Shown here in pieces: positions 43,001 through 48,278 of a stretch of DNA of 64,000 nucleotides (position 1 is the stretch's first letter; each line of letters starts with the position of its first letter). The stretch lies in NCBI RefSeq assembly GCF_037975245.1, contig NC_092583.1, forward strand, positions 1,223,764 through 1,287,763, written 5' to 3'. The notes below the pieces were generated by a model. The model did not search any database and was not told where the DNA came from. It worked only from the letters and a program-made list of their open reading frames with translations. Source of the DNA: Apostichopus japonicus (Eukaryota; Echinodermata; Holothuroidea; Aspidochirotida; Stichopodidae). The translations under genes and the position numbers were made by a program.

Positions 43001-44963
43001 ACCAAACCTCCCTGATGAGGTGTATATGGTACATGATGATAGCTAGGTACAGTATCACTGTAATGATACTCTAGCTGCAGCATGGAGGTACCACCAAACC
43101 TTCCTGATGAGGTGTATATGGTACATAATGATAGCTAGGTACAGTATCACTGTAATGATACTCTAGCTGCAGCATGGAGGTATCACCAAACCTTCATGAT
43201 GAGGTGTATATGGTACATGATGATAGCTAGGTACAGTATCACTGTAATGATACTCTAGCTGCAGCATGGAGGTACCACCAAACCTTCCTGATGAGGTGTT
43301 CATGGTACATGATGATAGGGTACAGTATCACTGTAATGATACTCTAGTTGCAGTATGGAGGTACCACCAAACCTTCATGATGAGGTGCATATGGTACATA
43401 CTGATAGCTAGGTACAGTATCACTGTAATGATACTCTGCAGCATGGAGGTACCACCAAACCTTCATGATGAGGTGTATATGGTACATGATAATAGGGTAC
43501 AGTATCACTGTATTGATACTCTGCAGCATGGAGGTATCGCCAAACCTTCCTGATGAGGTGTTCATGGTACATGATGATAGGGTACAGTATCACTGTATTG
43601 ATACTCTGCAGCATGGAGGTATCACCCAAAGTTGGTTTGACAAAATTCGTTGTGTATAATTTCCATGATAACAATTAAGTTAAACTCATAGTTTTCACAC
43701 TCTTAACTCCTGTTAGACCCGCTGCCTCATTAATCATGTTAACTGCCACAGACGCTTTTCAATGCAAAGACACTGGGGTTATTAAATACTGAAATACTTA
43801 TCTCTTATAGAAGGGCTTATATGAAAAAGCAATCCCCGAAATTGAACCTTTGACCCATTGATGCAAACATATCTGGTAAATAGAAACCGTATCACTGTGT
43901 TCTCTGATATCACAATCATAGGCCTATGTTTCAGTAGACAGACAGAGAGGAAGGTTGGGCCACTTTCAAAGCTTGGACTGACACCAATGCAACCTACTCA
44001 CTTTTGGCACTCTACCTTGACTTCATCTAAACTGCTGATTGTCCAAGTGTACATGATAAGACTCGCCCCCGAGTCGATGTGTGTCACGAAAGTGTTTCCT
44101 TTAGTCGAGTGATAGAAGGACATGCATCGCAGGACATGAGGGTGACGAAAGGAGTGAACAAGCTACAAAAAACGACAATAGATAAAACAGATGAAGGATT
44201 GCCCCGAGATGTGAATTAATCATACTAATATTTGATGCTCAAGGAATATGTTGGTGCCTGCATGCAGTTCATTGCAAAATAAAATCTGGTTGAAATTGTT
44301 CGCATCTGTAATCAAAGTCATGTCCTCATAGCATTTTGTATTTAGAGAAGATATGAATTTTTTATTCAAACTTTGTGGTATTTTGCATCTGCCAACAGCA
44401 GACTGAAGTTAATATGTGTTTAATTTTTTTGGGTCAAAATATGTTAAAACTCACTTATTCACAGAGGGAAAATATGCAGGCAGCATTTTGATAAAATTAG
44501 AATTAAAATAATCATAATAATAATTCTACAGTAAATTCTCTAAATGCTTATCAATACCAATAATTAGGGTTGGATTATCCAATAGGCAAATGAAGCATGT
44601 GCCCATAGGAGGGCGGGGGGGGGGGGGGGCCTCCAAATATCAAGGGAACCTCCACGAAGTCTTCAAGACATATATACCACCTTTGTATAAATTCCAGGTT
44701 GTGTCTGCAAAAGTCAATAGAAAGGGGCAGAGAGAACAAGCTGTTGGTGCCTTGGGGATCTAGAAGATATAATTATGTTATTTTTTTCTTCCTTTTTTCC
44801 CTTTTTCTCCTTTCTGATCGGGGATGCTTAGTAATTAATAATTTACCTGCAGACCATAGGGGACCATGACCATGACATCTTCAGGGTCCAGTTTCTTCAG
44901 TAGAACCTCCACATGGCCCTTCACAGAGCTCCATGGAAGAAGCTTAGCCACTGTATGAGTCAT
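2544..44963 (-). CDS. Large WD40-repeat protein, WDR97/WDR87-like, 34 coding exons
   Basis: Coding exons in transcript order: 44963-44847, 44162-44002, 40680-40629, 38812-38731, 37234-37041, 36500-36376, 34854-34766, 33852-33745, 33601-33506, 32845-32771, 32232-32065, 29808-29578, 28412-28341, 27551-27478, 27000-26877, 26306-26238, 24124-24009, 22350-22234, 19826-19522, 18958-18833, 17154-17066, 16505-16452, 15456-15279, 14619-14564, 13851-13768, 13301-13136, 11833-11764, 11305-11134, 10368-10249, 9272-9051, 7567-6578, 4622-4562, 4042-3850, 2811-2544. All have GT/AG borders and all junctions keep frame except exon 3 to 4. The product is about 1,742 aa. WD blades fill roughly residues 60-690 (for example ITASMDGTIKVWN and LISGSKDGTLRIW), followed by a helical HEAT-like part and a charged tail. 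The start is supported by an in-frame TAA upstream and a splice acceptor 28 nt before the ATG. Known members of the WDR97/WDR87 group are large WD proteins tied to cilia and sperm; the assignment rests on architecture, not alignment, so I give no symbol. Confidence 0.85.
3468..3695 (-). mobile_element. Truncated hAT-like non-autonomous element
   Basis: Matches, in reverse orientation, roughly half of the complete element at 28652-29051: the same CTCCGCC-type end, the GCGCCACCACAGGTTGGCGC core and the CTAGATCGCCGGAAATGACC block. The other end and its target duplication are missing, so this is a fossil fragment in the last intron of the WD gene. Confidence 0.7.
4975..6067. repeat. AT-rich satellite-like array with higher-order structure
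   Basis: About 1.1 kb built almost only from A, T and G in motifs such as TATAGTATAGTATTGATGA and GATATAGATGATAGATATAG. Blocks of about 180-190 bp recur (around 5,040, 5,235 and 5,415), so there is order above the basic motif. Long open frames on the minus strand (up to 356 codons) arise only because the repeat lacks stops in some frames. The array is split by the transposon at 6068 and continues to about 6560. Confidence 0.9.
6068..6506. mobile_element. CAGGGATG-family DNA transposon, 6-bp TSD (439 bp)
   Basis: The ends read CAGGGATGAGACT and AGTCTCATGCCTG, a 13-bp inverted repeat with one mismatch. The flanks are ATAGTA on both sides, an exact 6-bp target duplication. Internally there is a GTCCTGGGGGAGGGG module followed by a C-rich complement, and no coding capacity. 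It inserted into the AT-rich array, so it is younger than that array. Confidence 0.82.
6507..6562. repeat. Continuation of the AT-rich array
   Basis: TATAG/ATAGATGATA motifs resume directly after the inserted element and stop about 15 bp before exon 31's donor at 6578. Confidence 0.75.
6578..7567 (-). CDS. WD-repeat gene exon 31: 330-codon charged and coiled-coil exon
   Basis: The largest exon, flanked by a TTTTTCAG acceptor and a GTAACA donor, in phase 0 at both ends. It encodes a very basic start (RRKGRRITKKKQKRRVDRPI), an acidic Ser/Asp block (DDEDEESPSDRSDSEDDLDY), and a helical heptad-like region (AEMLFREKESMVVRMKEKLR followed by RHRERYEKLVDGMSE). A conserved-looking aromatic patch follows (ILPVNPFYWRYYKMNADSFF), then Ser/Thr-rich sequence and a basic end. 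The aromatic patch is the part I would most expect to be conserved between species. A 162-bp DNA transposon sits 24 bp upstream of the acceptor. Confidence 0.88.
7591..7752. mobile_element. Short CAGGGATG-family element, 6-bp TSD (162 bp)
   Basis: Ends CAGGATAATCCTGGGG and AAAGCTCATGCCTG, with GAAAAA on both sides as an exact 6-bp duplication. The left end is degenerate, but the body matches the element at 39094-39256 (shared blocks such as TTTGTCCC and GAAATCACAGATATTC). It lies just upstream of the acceptor of exon 31, so the intron's branch-point region may lie in or beside it. Confidence 0.75.
7885..8570. repeat. Minisatellite of about 43 bp units
   Basis: Roughly 15-16 imperfect copies of a unit containing GATGAGATGATTGCTCTATG, CTGACACCATTCATCTACTC and TAG. 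Seen directly; it lies in the intron between exons 30 and 31. Confidence 0.9.
8725..8812 (+). repeat. Possible tRNA-derived SINE head relic
   Basis: CCCCGTTCGATACCCGG resembles a pol III B box, preceded at about the right distance by a weak A-box-like stretch (CAGTGGCAATGGC). No intact cloverleaf is evident, so this is at best a degenerate SINE head. Confidence 0.3.
9051..13301 (-). CDS. WD-repeat gene exons 26-30: acidic stretch then HEAT/ARM-like helices
   Basis: Exon 26 opens with an acidic/Ser cluster (EEDGDDDSRSSSEDSDEDD) and then a helical segment ending SLDVESFIRAL. Exons 27-29 read as paired amphipathic helices of the HEAT/ARM type: LLLETTRDAQYRTVCNAVID, then LRKEILVFFEQRLASPRGVV and RANAVRVMTKLGANREEVIL, then EMVRQEAITAVDELAGIKTK. 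Exon 27 uses the GTGAGT donor, which gives the phase 2 needed by exon 28. Exon 30 is polar, with QRSLQGHIVSRRKWQAHMRS, which is IQ-motif-like by eye only, and an acidic end. Helical repeats after a propeller are expected in this protein group. Confidence 0.8.
10583..10948 (-). mobile_element. TTAA-flanked MITE, copy A (piggyBac-like)
   Basis: A 366-bp copy running opposite to copies B and C. The outer sequence is TTAAAGG...TGAAGACTCGC at one end and GCGAGTCTTCAATGCC...TTAA at the other. TTAA at both borders is the usual signature of piggyBac-type insertion, which is family knowledge; no transposase is present here. It lies in the intron between exons 28 and 29. Confidence 0.72.
11880..12400. 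repeat. Degenerate ATCAT-rich repeat region
   Basis: Irregular reiteration of GATATCATCAAT/ATCATCAGTGCAT-type motifs without a constant period. It looks like an old, decayed tandem array in the intron between exons 26 and 27. Confidence 0.6.
12633..12660. repeat. (GA)n microsatellite
   Basis: About a dozen consecutive GA dinucleotides followed by a short G run. Confidence 0.9.
13768..19826 (-). CDS. WD-repeat gene exons 19-25: charged linker
   Basis: Exon 19 (305 nt) encodes an Arg-rich helical stretch (ASRRRYTRRLLLLVQEHDED) and a Glu/Arg-rich segment (LSDREEEEPQRHLSSPRVAK). Exon 20 is acidic (STESEEQFVESW...) and ends KKVWPIAPD; exon 21 continues with GYIPNSILRGLMGY and a Pro-rich run. Exon 23 is Ser/Pro-rich (EAHEPFTWASSSDDSVKLGS) and looks disordered. 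Exon 25 is strongly basic (STKGNKKRRKTRGINL), a possible nuclear-localisation or nucleic-acid-contacting patch. I see no named catalytic domain. Phases agree at each junction, including the small exons 22 (54 nt) and 24 (56 nt). Confidence 0.78.
13934..14294 (+). mobile_element. TTAA-flanked MITE, copy B (piggyBac-like)
   Basis: A 361-bp copy starting TTAAATGCATTGAAGACTCG and ending GTCTTCACACCCTTTAA. The inner sequence matches copies A and C along its length (shared AACGTGACACCTTGTTATCT-type blocks and CATTTGAAAC/CATTCGAAAC near the 3' end). It is non-coding and lies in the intron between exons 24 and 25, about 80 bp upstream of exon 25's acceptor. Confidence 0.75.
14777..15269 (+). mobile_element. 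CAGGGATG-family element next to the exon 23 splice donor, 6-bp TSD
   Basis: Begins CAGGTATGTGCCCAGG and ends GGGCACATCCCTGCTG, with AATACT on both sides. The right-hand AATACT (15270-15275) overlaps the exon 23 splice donor (GTAAGT on the minus strand, 15273-15278). The body matches the inverted copy at 31212-31705: a GTCCTGGGG module, GCTCAGATGCCAAATGCTGG and several CGCCCAG motifs. The extra CTG at the right end suggests a small end rearrangement. Confidence 0.75.
16018..16379 (+). mobile_element. hAT-like element, 8-bp TSD (362 bp)
   Basis: Ends CAGGGGCGGACTGG and CCAGTCCGCCACTG form an inverted repeat. The flanks are TTAACCTT and TTAACATT, an 8-bp duplication with one change. TSDs of 8 bp with CAG-type termini are typical of the hAT superfamily. 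It contains the GTCCTGGGGGAGGGGTCTAA module that also occurs in 6-bp-TSD elements of this window. Confidence 0.8.
17395..18332. repeat. 36-bp minisatellite, about 26 copies
   Basis: The unit contains AAATGACTGCAGGGTTAAAC and GTCCTGCACTCTACCC. Because 36 is divisible by 3, one plus-strand frame stays open for 329 codons as a 12-residue peptide repeat. It is intronic to the minus-strand gene and opposite in strand, so I treat that frame as incidental. A sub-block of about 250 bp near the 3' end is itself duplicated. Confidence 0.93.
21436..22200. repeat. 17-bp minisatellite with embedded copy of a splice-donor flank
   Basis: Dozens of copies of GGTGCGGTCGGTTCACT and variants. Within the array, 21606-21642 repeats the intron sequence that flanks the exon 18 donor (22199-22233), including its GTAAGTG. 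The right part shifts to GTTGGTGTGGTCGGTTC variants. A 218-codon open frame (17 x 3 periodicity) is a by-product. Confidence 0.92.
22234..28412 (-). CDS. WD-repeat gene exons 13-18: last propeller blades
   Basis: Exon 13 (28341-28412) completes the exon 12 blade as SCGSDK-KVNIWKLMKVCESQ. Exons 14/15 join as CLALPSN-NSIVVCELWN and continue into a basic loop (HRIRRHGHLKDHDHTRP). Exons 16/17 join as LFASSSSDGSVK-IWDMTNTL, which closes a clear WD blade at the exon border, then HGDILVGFQNHI. Exon 18 ends the propeller with FVNVSSYLPFQFLEKLVSLH, a segment that recurs in large WD proteins just after the last blade. Introns here hold the SINE and several minisatellites. Exon 15 carries an unusual His/Arg-rich insertion between strands. 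Confidence 0.85.
22425..23090. repeat. Minisatellite of about 33 bp with longer interspersed blocks
   Basis: Repeats of ACTTGTACTCATAATTCAGC plus ATAGTTCCC. Two larger blocks containing GGGTGAAACAAATA and TAGTGGTTGTATAGTGAGTA recur about 240 bp apart, so there is a higher-order unit. Confidence 0.9.
24440..25480. repeat. Higher-order minisatellite, 229-bp period
   Basis: The basic motif is ATGCACATCACTGGAGCTAC plus ATAACAAAATACACATATCA variants. Three nearly identical 229-bp higher-order units are visible (starting about 24631, 24860 and 25089), each built from about four basic motifs. Related copies continue at 25685-26010. Confidence 0.92.
25490..25563. repeat. (GACAT)n-type short array
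   Basis: Reiteration of TGACATGACATGGACGTT-like motifs between the minisatellite and the SINE fragment. Confidence 0.75.
25564..25685 (+). mobile_element. 5'-truncated SINE, 3' portion
   Basis: Matches the 3' half of the SINE at 26601: TTGGCTTCGGTCAGCTTGCG, CGCGAGTTCCTGCTTGCGGG and a (CATA)n tail. The tRNA-like head is absent. It is inserted inside the 24.4-26.0 kb minisatellite. Confidence 0.72.
25686..26010. repeat. Minisatellite continuation
   Basis: Further copies of the AACAAAATATGCACATCACA motif after the SINE fragment. Confidence 0.88.
26601..26845 (+). mobile_element. tRNA-derived SINE
   Basis: The head GAGTGTTAGCTCAGTGGTTA has a pol III A box (TTAGCTCAGTGG) and the B box is CCGGTTCGAGTCACTCC, at tRNA-like spacing. 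A non-tRNA body follows (ACTGGCTTCGGTCAGCTTGC, then GCGAGTTGCTGCTTGCAGGA) and the tail is CATA repeats. This is the standard layout of a tRNA-SINE. The second copy at 25564-25685 shares the body and tail, which confirms that it is dispersed. It is not a functional tRNA gene: the acceptor and anticodon arms are not well formed. Confidence 0.8.
27620..28180. repeat. Imperfect minisatellite of about 91 bp
   Basis: Several copies of a G-rich unit including GGGGTGATGGGTGCTGTGGT, TTAGGTGTCAATGGG and GGTTGAGATGAGCTGGGCTG, decaying towards the right. Confidence 0.8.
28652..29051 (+). mobile_element. hAT-like element, 8-bp TSD (400 bp)
   Basis: The termini are CAGTGGCGGAGC and GCTCCGCCACTG, a perfect 12-bp inverted repeat. 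The flanks ACTCTAAT and ACACTAAT form an 8-bp duplication with one change. Internal blocks (ACGCTCCGCGCCAACC, TTTCCGGCGATCTAGGG) are shared with 3468-3695 and 47823-48278. It is non-coding and intronic. Confidence 0.82.
29369..29480 (-). pseudogene. Decayed duplicate of exon 12 (3' part with donor)
   Basis: Aligns to the last part of exon 12 (29578 upward) at an offset of 209 bp. Shared pieces include CTTGTCTGATCCACAGGACAAT (CTTGTCGGATCCACAGGACAAT in the real exon) and ACAGTGTCCCTGCACT. Indels break the reading frame relative to exon 12, and a GT still follows the exon edge (GACAAG|GTGTTTG). C-rich intron sequence flanks both copies similarly, so the duplication spanned the exon/intron border. 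Confidence 0.7.
29578..38812 (-). CDS. WD-repeat gene exons 4-12: first beta-propeller blades
   Basis: These exons carry a succession of WD40 strands: DELVTGGHGSLQTW (exon 4), a long strand pair including DWVRDIRVFQKQRQLVALCN (exon 5), ITASMDGTIKVWN (exon 6), LLISGSKDGTLRIW (exon 7), LYYFTLHDVKVWNF (exon 8), RILCAAEDGSVRLIS across exons 9/10, RIYTALNSGDILVFD (exon 11) and LIFGGHNSGQISLLEA followed by RLLSCGSDK (exon 12). The GH...D-G-x-v-W spacing is that of WD40 repeats, which normally act as protein-docking surfaces. Phases 0/2/1/0 match at every junction. A decayed duplicate of the 3' part of exon 12 lies 209 bp further downstream in the transcript direction. Confidence 0.88.
29867..30240. 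repeat. Four tandem copies of a unit of about 94 bp
   Basis: TTGCTAGGCGATACACAAAT recurs at about 29893, 29988, 30082 and 30177, with ATTCATGAATAGAAATATAC between. The first copy is the most diverged. Confidence 0.9.
31212..31705 (-). mobile_element. CAGGGATG-family element, 6-bp TSD (494 bp)
   Basis: Ends CAGGGATGTGACCATG and GGCACATCCCTG, with exact TACACC duplications on each side. It is an inverted relative of 14777-15269 across its full length, including several CGCCCAG boxes, the ATATATTCAACATAAATTGG block and the G/C-rich module. It lies in the intron between exons 11 and 12. Confidence 0.85.
35930..36238. mobile_element. hAT-like MITE, exact 8-bp TSD (309 bp)
   Basis: Termini CAGGGTTGTCCAACCTTTTG and GGTTGGACAACCCTG are inverted repeats, and the 8-bp flanks GTCTAAAA are identical. 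A CGGGCCGC/GCGGGCC sub-terminal inverted repeat lies inside. The CAGGGxTGTCCAA terminus is widespread among animal hAT-type MITEs (family knowledge). Confidence 0.9.
36955..37038. repeat. (TA)n microsatellite abutting the exon 5 donor
   Basis: About 30 TA dinucleotides lead straight into the GTATGT donor of exon 5 (exon edge 37041), so the intron begins with a TA run from its first bases. Confidence 0.92.
37500..38095. repeat. Seven copies of a minisatellite of about 80 bp
   Basis: GGTTAGGACAGAGTGGCATT followed by AATAGTAGCCTAAC and CTCAGAACTAATGCTACC recurs through the intron between exons 4 and 5, with two alternating subtypes (with and without CGTTACTTTCACG). Confidence 0.9.
38201..38553 (+). 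mobile_element. hAT-like element, imperfect 8-bp TSD
   Basis: Termini CAGTGGCGTTGCCAG and CTGGCGATGCTACTG are inverted repeats (12 of 15 match). The flanks CCCAGTGG and CCAATTGG match at 6 of 8 positions. It holds a 20-base G run, the GTCCTGGGGGAGTGGTCTAA module and a C-rich complement. It is non-coding. Confidence 0.68.
39094..39256. mobile_element. Short CAGGGATG-family element, exact 6-bp TSD (163 bp)
   Basis: Ends CAGGGATGAGCATG and AAGCTCATGCCTG, with flanks GATCAC/GATCAC. It is a close relative of 7591-7752 and lies in the intron between exons 3 and 4, the intron that should hold the missing micro-exon. Confidence 0.83.
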
Positions 44964-44991
44964 CTCTTTAACACAGGAGTATTATTTTTTG
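40629..44991 (-). CDS. WD-repeat gene exons 1-3: 5' UTR end, N-terminus, first blade strands
   Basis: Exon 1 starts after a TTACAG acceptor (exon edge 44991), so at least one upstream non-coding exon exists. A 28-nt UTR with an in-frame stop precedes the ATG at 44963. Exon 1 encodes 39 residues beginning MTHTVAKLLPWSSVKGHVEV. Exon 2 (44002-44162) gives LVHSFRHPHVLRCMSFYHS and ends in a Trp-containing strand (MYTWTISS). Exon 3 (40629-40680) encodes FRIYTAINHLLSVPQHR and is typical of the start of a beta-propeller. Exon 3 ends in phase 0 at a GTAGGT donor, whereas exon 4 needs an incoming phase 2. Either a micro-exon of 3n+2 bases lies between 38813 and 40628, or a donor is non-canonical. Confidence 0.8.
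41000..42048. repeat. Minisatellite with hairpin-forming units, left part
   Basis: Units of about 60-100 bp containing GTACAGTATCACTGTAATGA, CAGCATGGAGGTACCACCAA and TATGGTACATGATGATAGGG. AGTATCA...TGATACT in each unit can pair as a short hairpin. Two unit lengths alternate. Confidence 0.92.
42049..42767. mobile_element. CAGGGATG-family element, exact 6-bp TSD (719 bp)
   Basis: Begins CAGGGATGTAAGTGCAG and ends GACTTACATCCCTG; AATATG flanks both ends and reconstructs the interrupted minisatellite unit. The right end is present twice in tandem: a block of about 51 bp with GGATTTCCGTAAAAATACGG and GACTTACATCCCTG. This is the longest member here but still has no transposase-like ORF; the 68-codon frame inside is unremarkable. 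Confidence 0.87.
42768..43630. repeat. Minisatellite with hairpin-forming units, right part
   Basis: Same units as 41000-42048, resuming exactly at the target duplication of the inserted element. Confidence 0.92.
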
Positions 44992-47083
44992 CTGTAAGAA
45001 ATCTTCAAAGTGAAGGGAATGGTTGTCACGCAAAAAACATATGTGGCGGAGTCTAGCTTGCTTTAAATGAGGGTGCAGGGGAAAGCAAAACTTTTGAAAG
45101 TTGGAGGTAGCTCAGAAGATGGATGATTGGTAGCATGGAACAAGGCAGTACTTAGGCCTATATGGGCCACATTCCTGAATGATAACAAATGCTTCTGTGT
45201 TGTACCGCGGGTGGACAGATAAAGTGCAGAGGAAATTGAACTCACACTTAATTCTTGCTTCTGCAACATCTACAGAATCAACTCCTTCCCTCCCCTGCCC
45301 CCACACACAACGACACCCAAAAAAAAAGCACTATTTTAGAAAAATATGTCAATTCTCTTCAGAGCATCTAAGAAATCAATGAATTTCACTGGTCATGTCT
45401 TTTTTGAACCAGAGATGGCCATCTCTTTGTTAGGGATTAACAACTACCTTTCTTACAGAAAGCATGGACCAAGGCAATGAAAGCTGAATGTTAAACCTGG
45501 AGACACCTAATTTTGATAGGTGTATACTACCCTGATTCCACACTACGCCGATCAGGTGTAGACTATATTGTAATATATAGGCCTAGCCTATAGGCATAGT
45601 AGTCTAGAGCTCATAGTCATATTCCCATTTAAGTCACATAACCTAGGGTCTAGACTATTTCATATAGTAGCCTATTTGTTTTTATGGTGTCTGAGTAAAA
45701 AGATGATTAGCAAATTTTGAACCATGAATGGACTAAACACAACCAAATCTGATGTAGTTAGTCCTTGGGCCTAGACTAGTAACTTAGAGTAAGTGAGACC
45801 TATGTTTGCTACATAAAGTATACTTTGTTACCTTCGTTAGGCTTCCTGCAGTAATATCGTGCTTTTCTATTGCACAATGGGCAAAAGCCTGGGACTAGGC
45901 TAAGCCTAACCTACATCTGTTTAATTATTTTCACATGGTTATTCAGGCAAATATAACGCTGGCTATACATGCCATACCAACTGGAGTTCAGTCTAACCAA
46001 TTCTGCTACTATCGGCAAGCTAAACACGCGACATGTTCATATCCAAACACACACACTGCTGAATGATAGATGGTCTTGGGCTTACTCAAAACTTAAAAGA
46101 ACTTTGCAATTGCCCTAGTCAGCATCTAACACTAACACTAGTAGGATGGTGACTTCGAAGTTCGGCCACTTAAGACTTAAAACACCCCAAAACTAAATCT
46201 TCTGGTATAAATCATTTGAAAATATACTTCATATGGTGGGAGAATTTTGTTATAGTACGATACACGGCCAAACTTTCTTTCCTGCAAACTGTTTTCACGT
46301 TGTTTTCCAAGAAGATTCTTCGTGATTGTGGAACTGGTATTTCTTGCTAGAGTATTGCGAAGTTCGGACACGCAACCCACAGTGTGGCGCTGGTGATAAA
46401 ATTGTGGCGCAGTTGCTTTTTCAGTAATTATAACAGACTTCATAGATCTTCGTCATTTTATTGACAAATATGTAAGTAATTTCTTGCACACGGGTCATTT
46501 TGGAGAGAAAATAACTGTAGCTTCGTACTTTTTGGTGAAATTTGGCTCTTCCTGTCAGTTGTCTTTTTAAAATCGTGTATTTCTTAGGGTGCCCGAACTT
46601 CGCAGTATGCCGAACTTCGCACTACTGACTATACTAGTAGTAACGCTAACGGCTGAACCTCGTTTGTAAGAGTAACCTAACAAGTAACCCAAGTAACAAG
46701 TAAGAATACTAACAAGTAACAGTAACACTGCAGTGCTTAGTAGCACATCAGCTAATTTAAGTCTAACCACCAAGGCATCATTCGTAATGTTTTCTTTTTC
46801 TTCATTCCCGTTCACGGTTGTTTGGACTTAAAATCAAGATGAATTAATGAGCCAAAGGCTACAATAACATCCGTCAAAACTTGCAGTTAAGGTCGTGTTG
46901 GTAAGACACAGGTTATGGTGCCTCGGCCTTCTTCAAGTTCTTCTTGGATGTGCGTTCGGTTAAGTTGTTGTGCAGTCAATTCTCCCAAGAGTGTCACGTG
47001 ACCAACTTAGATACGCAACGCTCTGACCTCATTTCAAGGTGGGCGTGGCTACAGCATTTGAGGGCGCATCGCCTAGCGTCTGT

Positions 47084-47150
47084 GCAGAGCCGTATATCCA
47101 GGGAGTTGTTCCATAACAACTCCCTGGTATATCTAAATATACGGCTCTGC
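47084..47150. mobile_element. 67-bp palindromic insertion with 6-bp TSD
   Basis: The left arm GCAGAGCCGTATATCCAGGG and the right arm, ending TATACGGCTCTGC, can form a long hairpin around GTTGTTCCATAACAAC. The right arm has a 9-base insertion. GTCTGT flanks both sides exactly (47078-47083 and 47151-47156). The exact flanks suggest it was inserted as a unit. Confidence 0.7.
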
Positions 47151-47822
47151 GTCTGTGTTCAGATCCATACACTAGTTATACACATACATCTATTGTAACG
47201 GAATGATGACGTTTAGATGGATCAATGATGTAAGAAAAGGGATGCATGCCCCTCCCCTAGAGAAACATTGGACAAAAACAGCAGTCTACAGCTACGCCCC
47301 TGGGACGAATATATATAATTCTTTCTTTAGTTATGAAATAATAAACAGGTAAACACGTGGGATGAGCTGGCGAGGGCTTCGCCGTTTTGTGTGCACAAGG
47401 ATCTCAGATTTCAGTTGAGTAATTATTGTTGTAATTACTGTAATTATTAATATTTTCCAGGGAGGTTGAAGGTCTTGTTCACATTGACAACGCAACGAGG
47501 ATTTGAACTCAGCGATCAGGGGTTAGAGCGCTAGCTCCATCCTCAGCACACTAAATAATCATAAATTATAGGGGTGGGTTAACACGTATGTATTTCTTTA
47601 TCCAGCTCCTTCCTGGAAGCACGTTAAAGCCCACTCACATTGTTTTAACCACGCCTATATCTCCAGTCTCAGCACACTCATTATGTCACCCACTAAAGGT
47701 TCCCCTGCCTTTTTATGTAAACTTCACATCTCGCGCGCACTTCAAGCAGTGGCAGACGACAACTGTTCAACGCACATCCAGTTAGCCGAACAGCGGGGCG
47801 CGGCTTATCACAATGGCCTACC

Positions 47823-48278
47823 CAAGGGCGGCGGAACCGGGGGGCACAGGGGGCACGTGCCCCCCCCCCCACTTTTCCTCAGGGTTAAAAATGTGCCCTT
47901 TTTCTACATAAAAATTGAGGTGTCTCAAGTTAGCAAGAGGCCAGGGAACCAGAATGAACACTCGGGAAGGGCCGTTTCCGGCCATCTGAGGGGTTTGTAA
48001 AACCAAAAATTTTCTTGTACGCTCCGCGCCAACCGATGGTGGCGCTCCGCTCAGAATGTCGTGCATACAACTTTGGATATTGCAGTGCTAGTATGCATTT
48101 TTTCCATGAAAGGGCGGGGGGGGGGGCGTTGATGGAGTGATGTGTATACGCGAAAAAGATAATACAATAAGAGTTATAAAGGTTACTAAATATAAGACTA
48201 CATCAGTCCAATTGAATTTCTGCAAAGTGCCCTTTGATGTCGGTGCCCCCCAGATTAAAAGTGCTTCCGCCGCCCTTG
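47823..48278 (+). mobile_element. hAT-like element, exact 8-bp TSD (456 bp)
   Basis: Termini CAAGGGCGGCGGAA and TTCCGCCGCCCTTG form a perfect 14-bp inverted repeat, with GGCCTACC on both sides. It shares the TACGCTCCGCGCCAACC core with 28652-29051. It contains long C and G runs and has no ORF of note. Confidence 0.9.

Noticed and set aside
46567-46815. 82-codon ORF with a hydrophobic segment
   Set aside because: Lies over short AAGTAAC repeats, has no splice or start support, and the hydrophobicity follows base composition.
47460-47560. tRNA gene or SINE head on the minus strand
   Set aside because: GAGTTCAAATCCTCG resembles a B box and GAGCTAGCGCTC an A-box region, but spacing and folding are poor and no second copy is seen.
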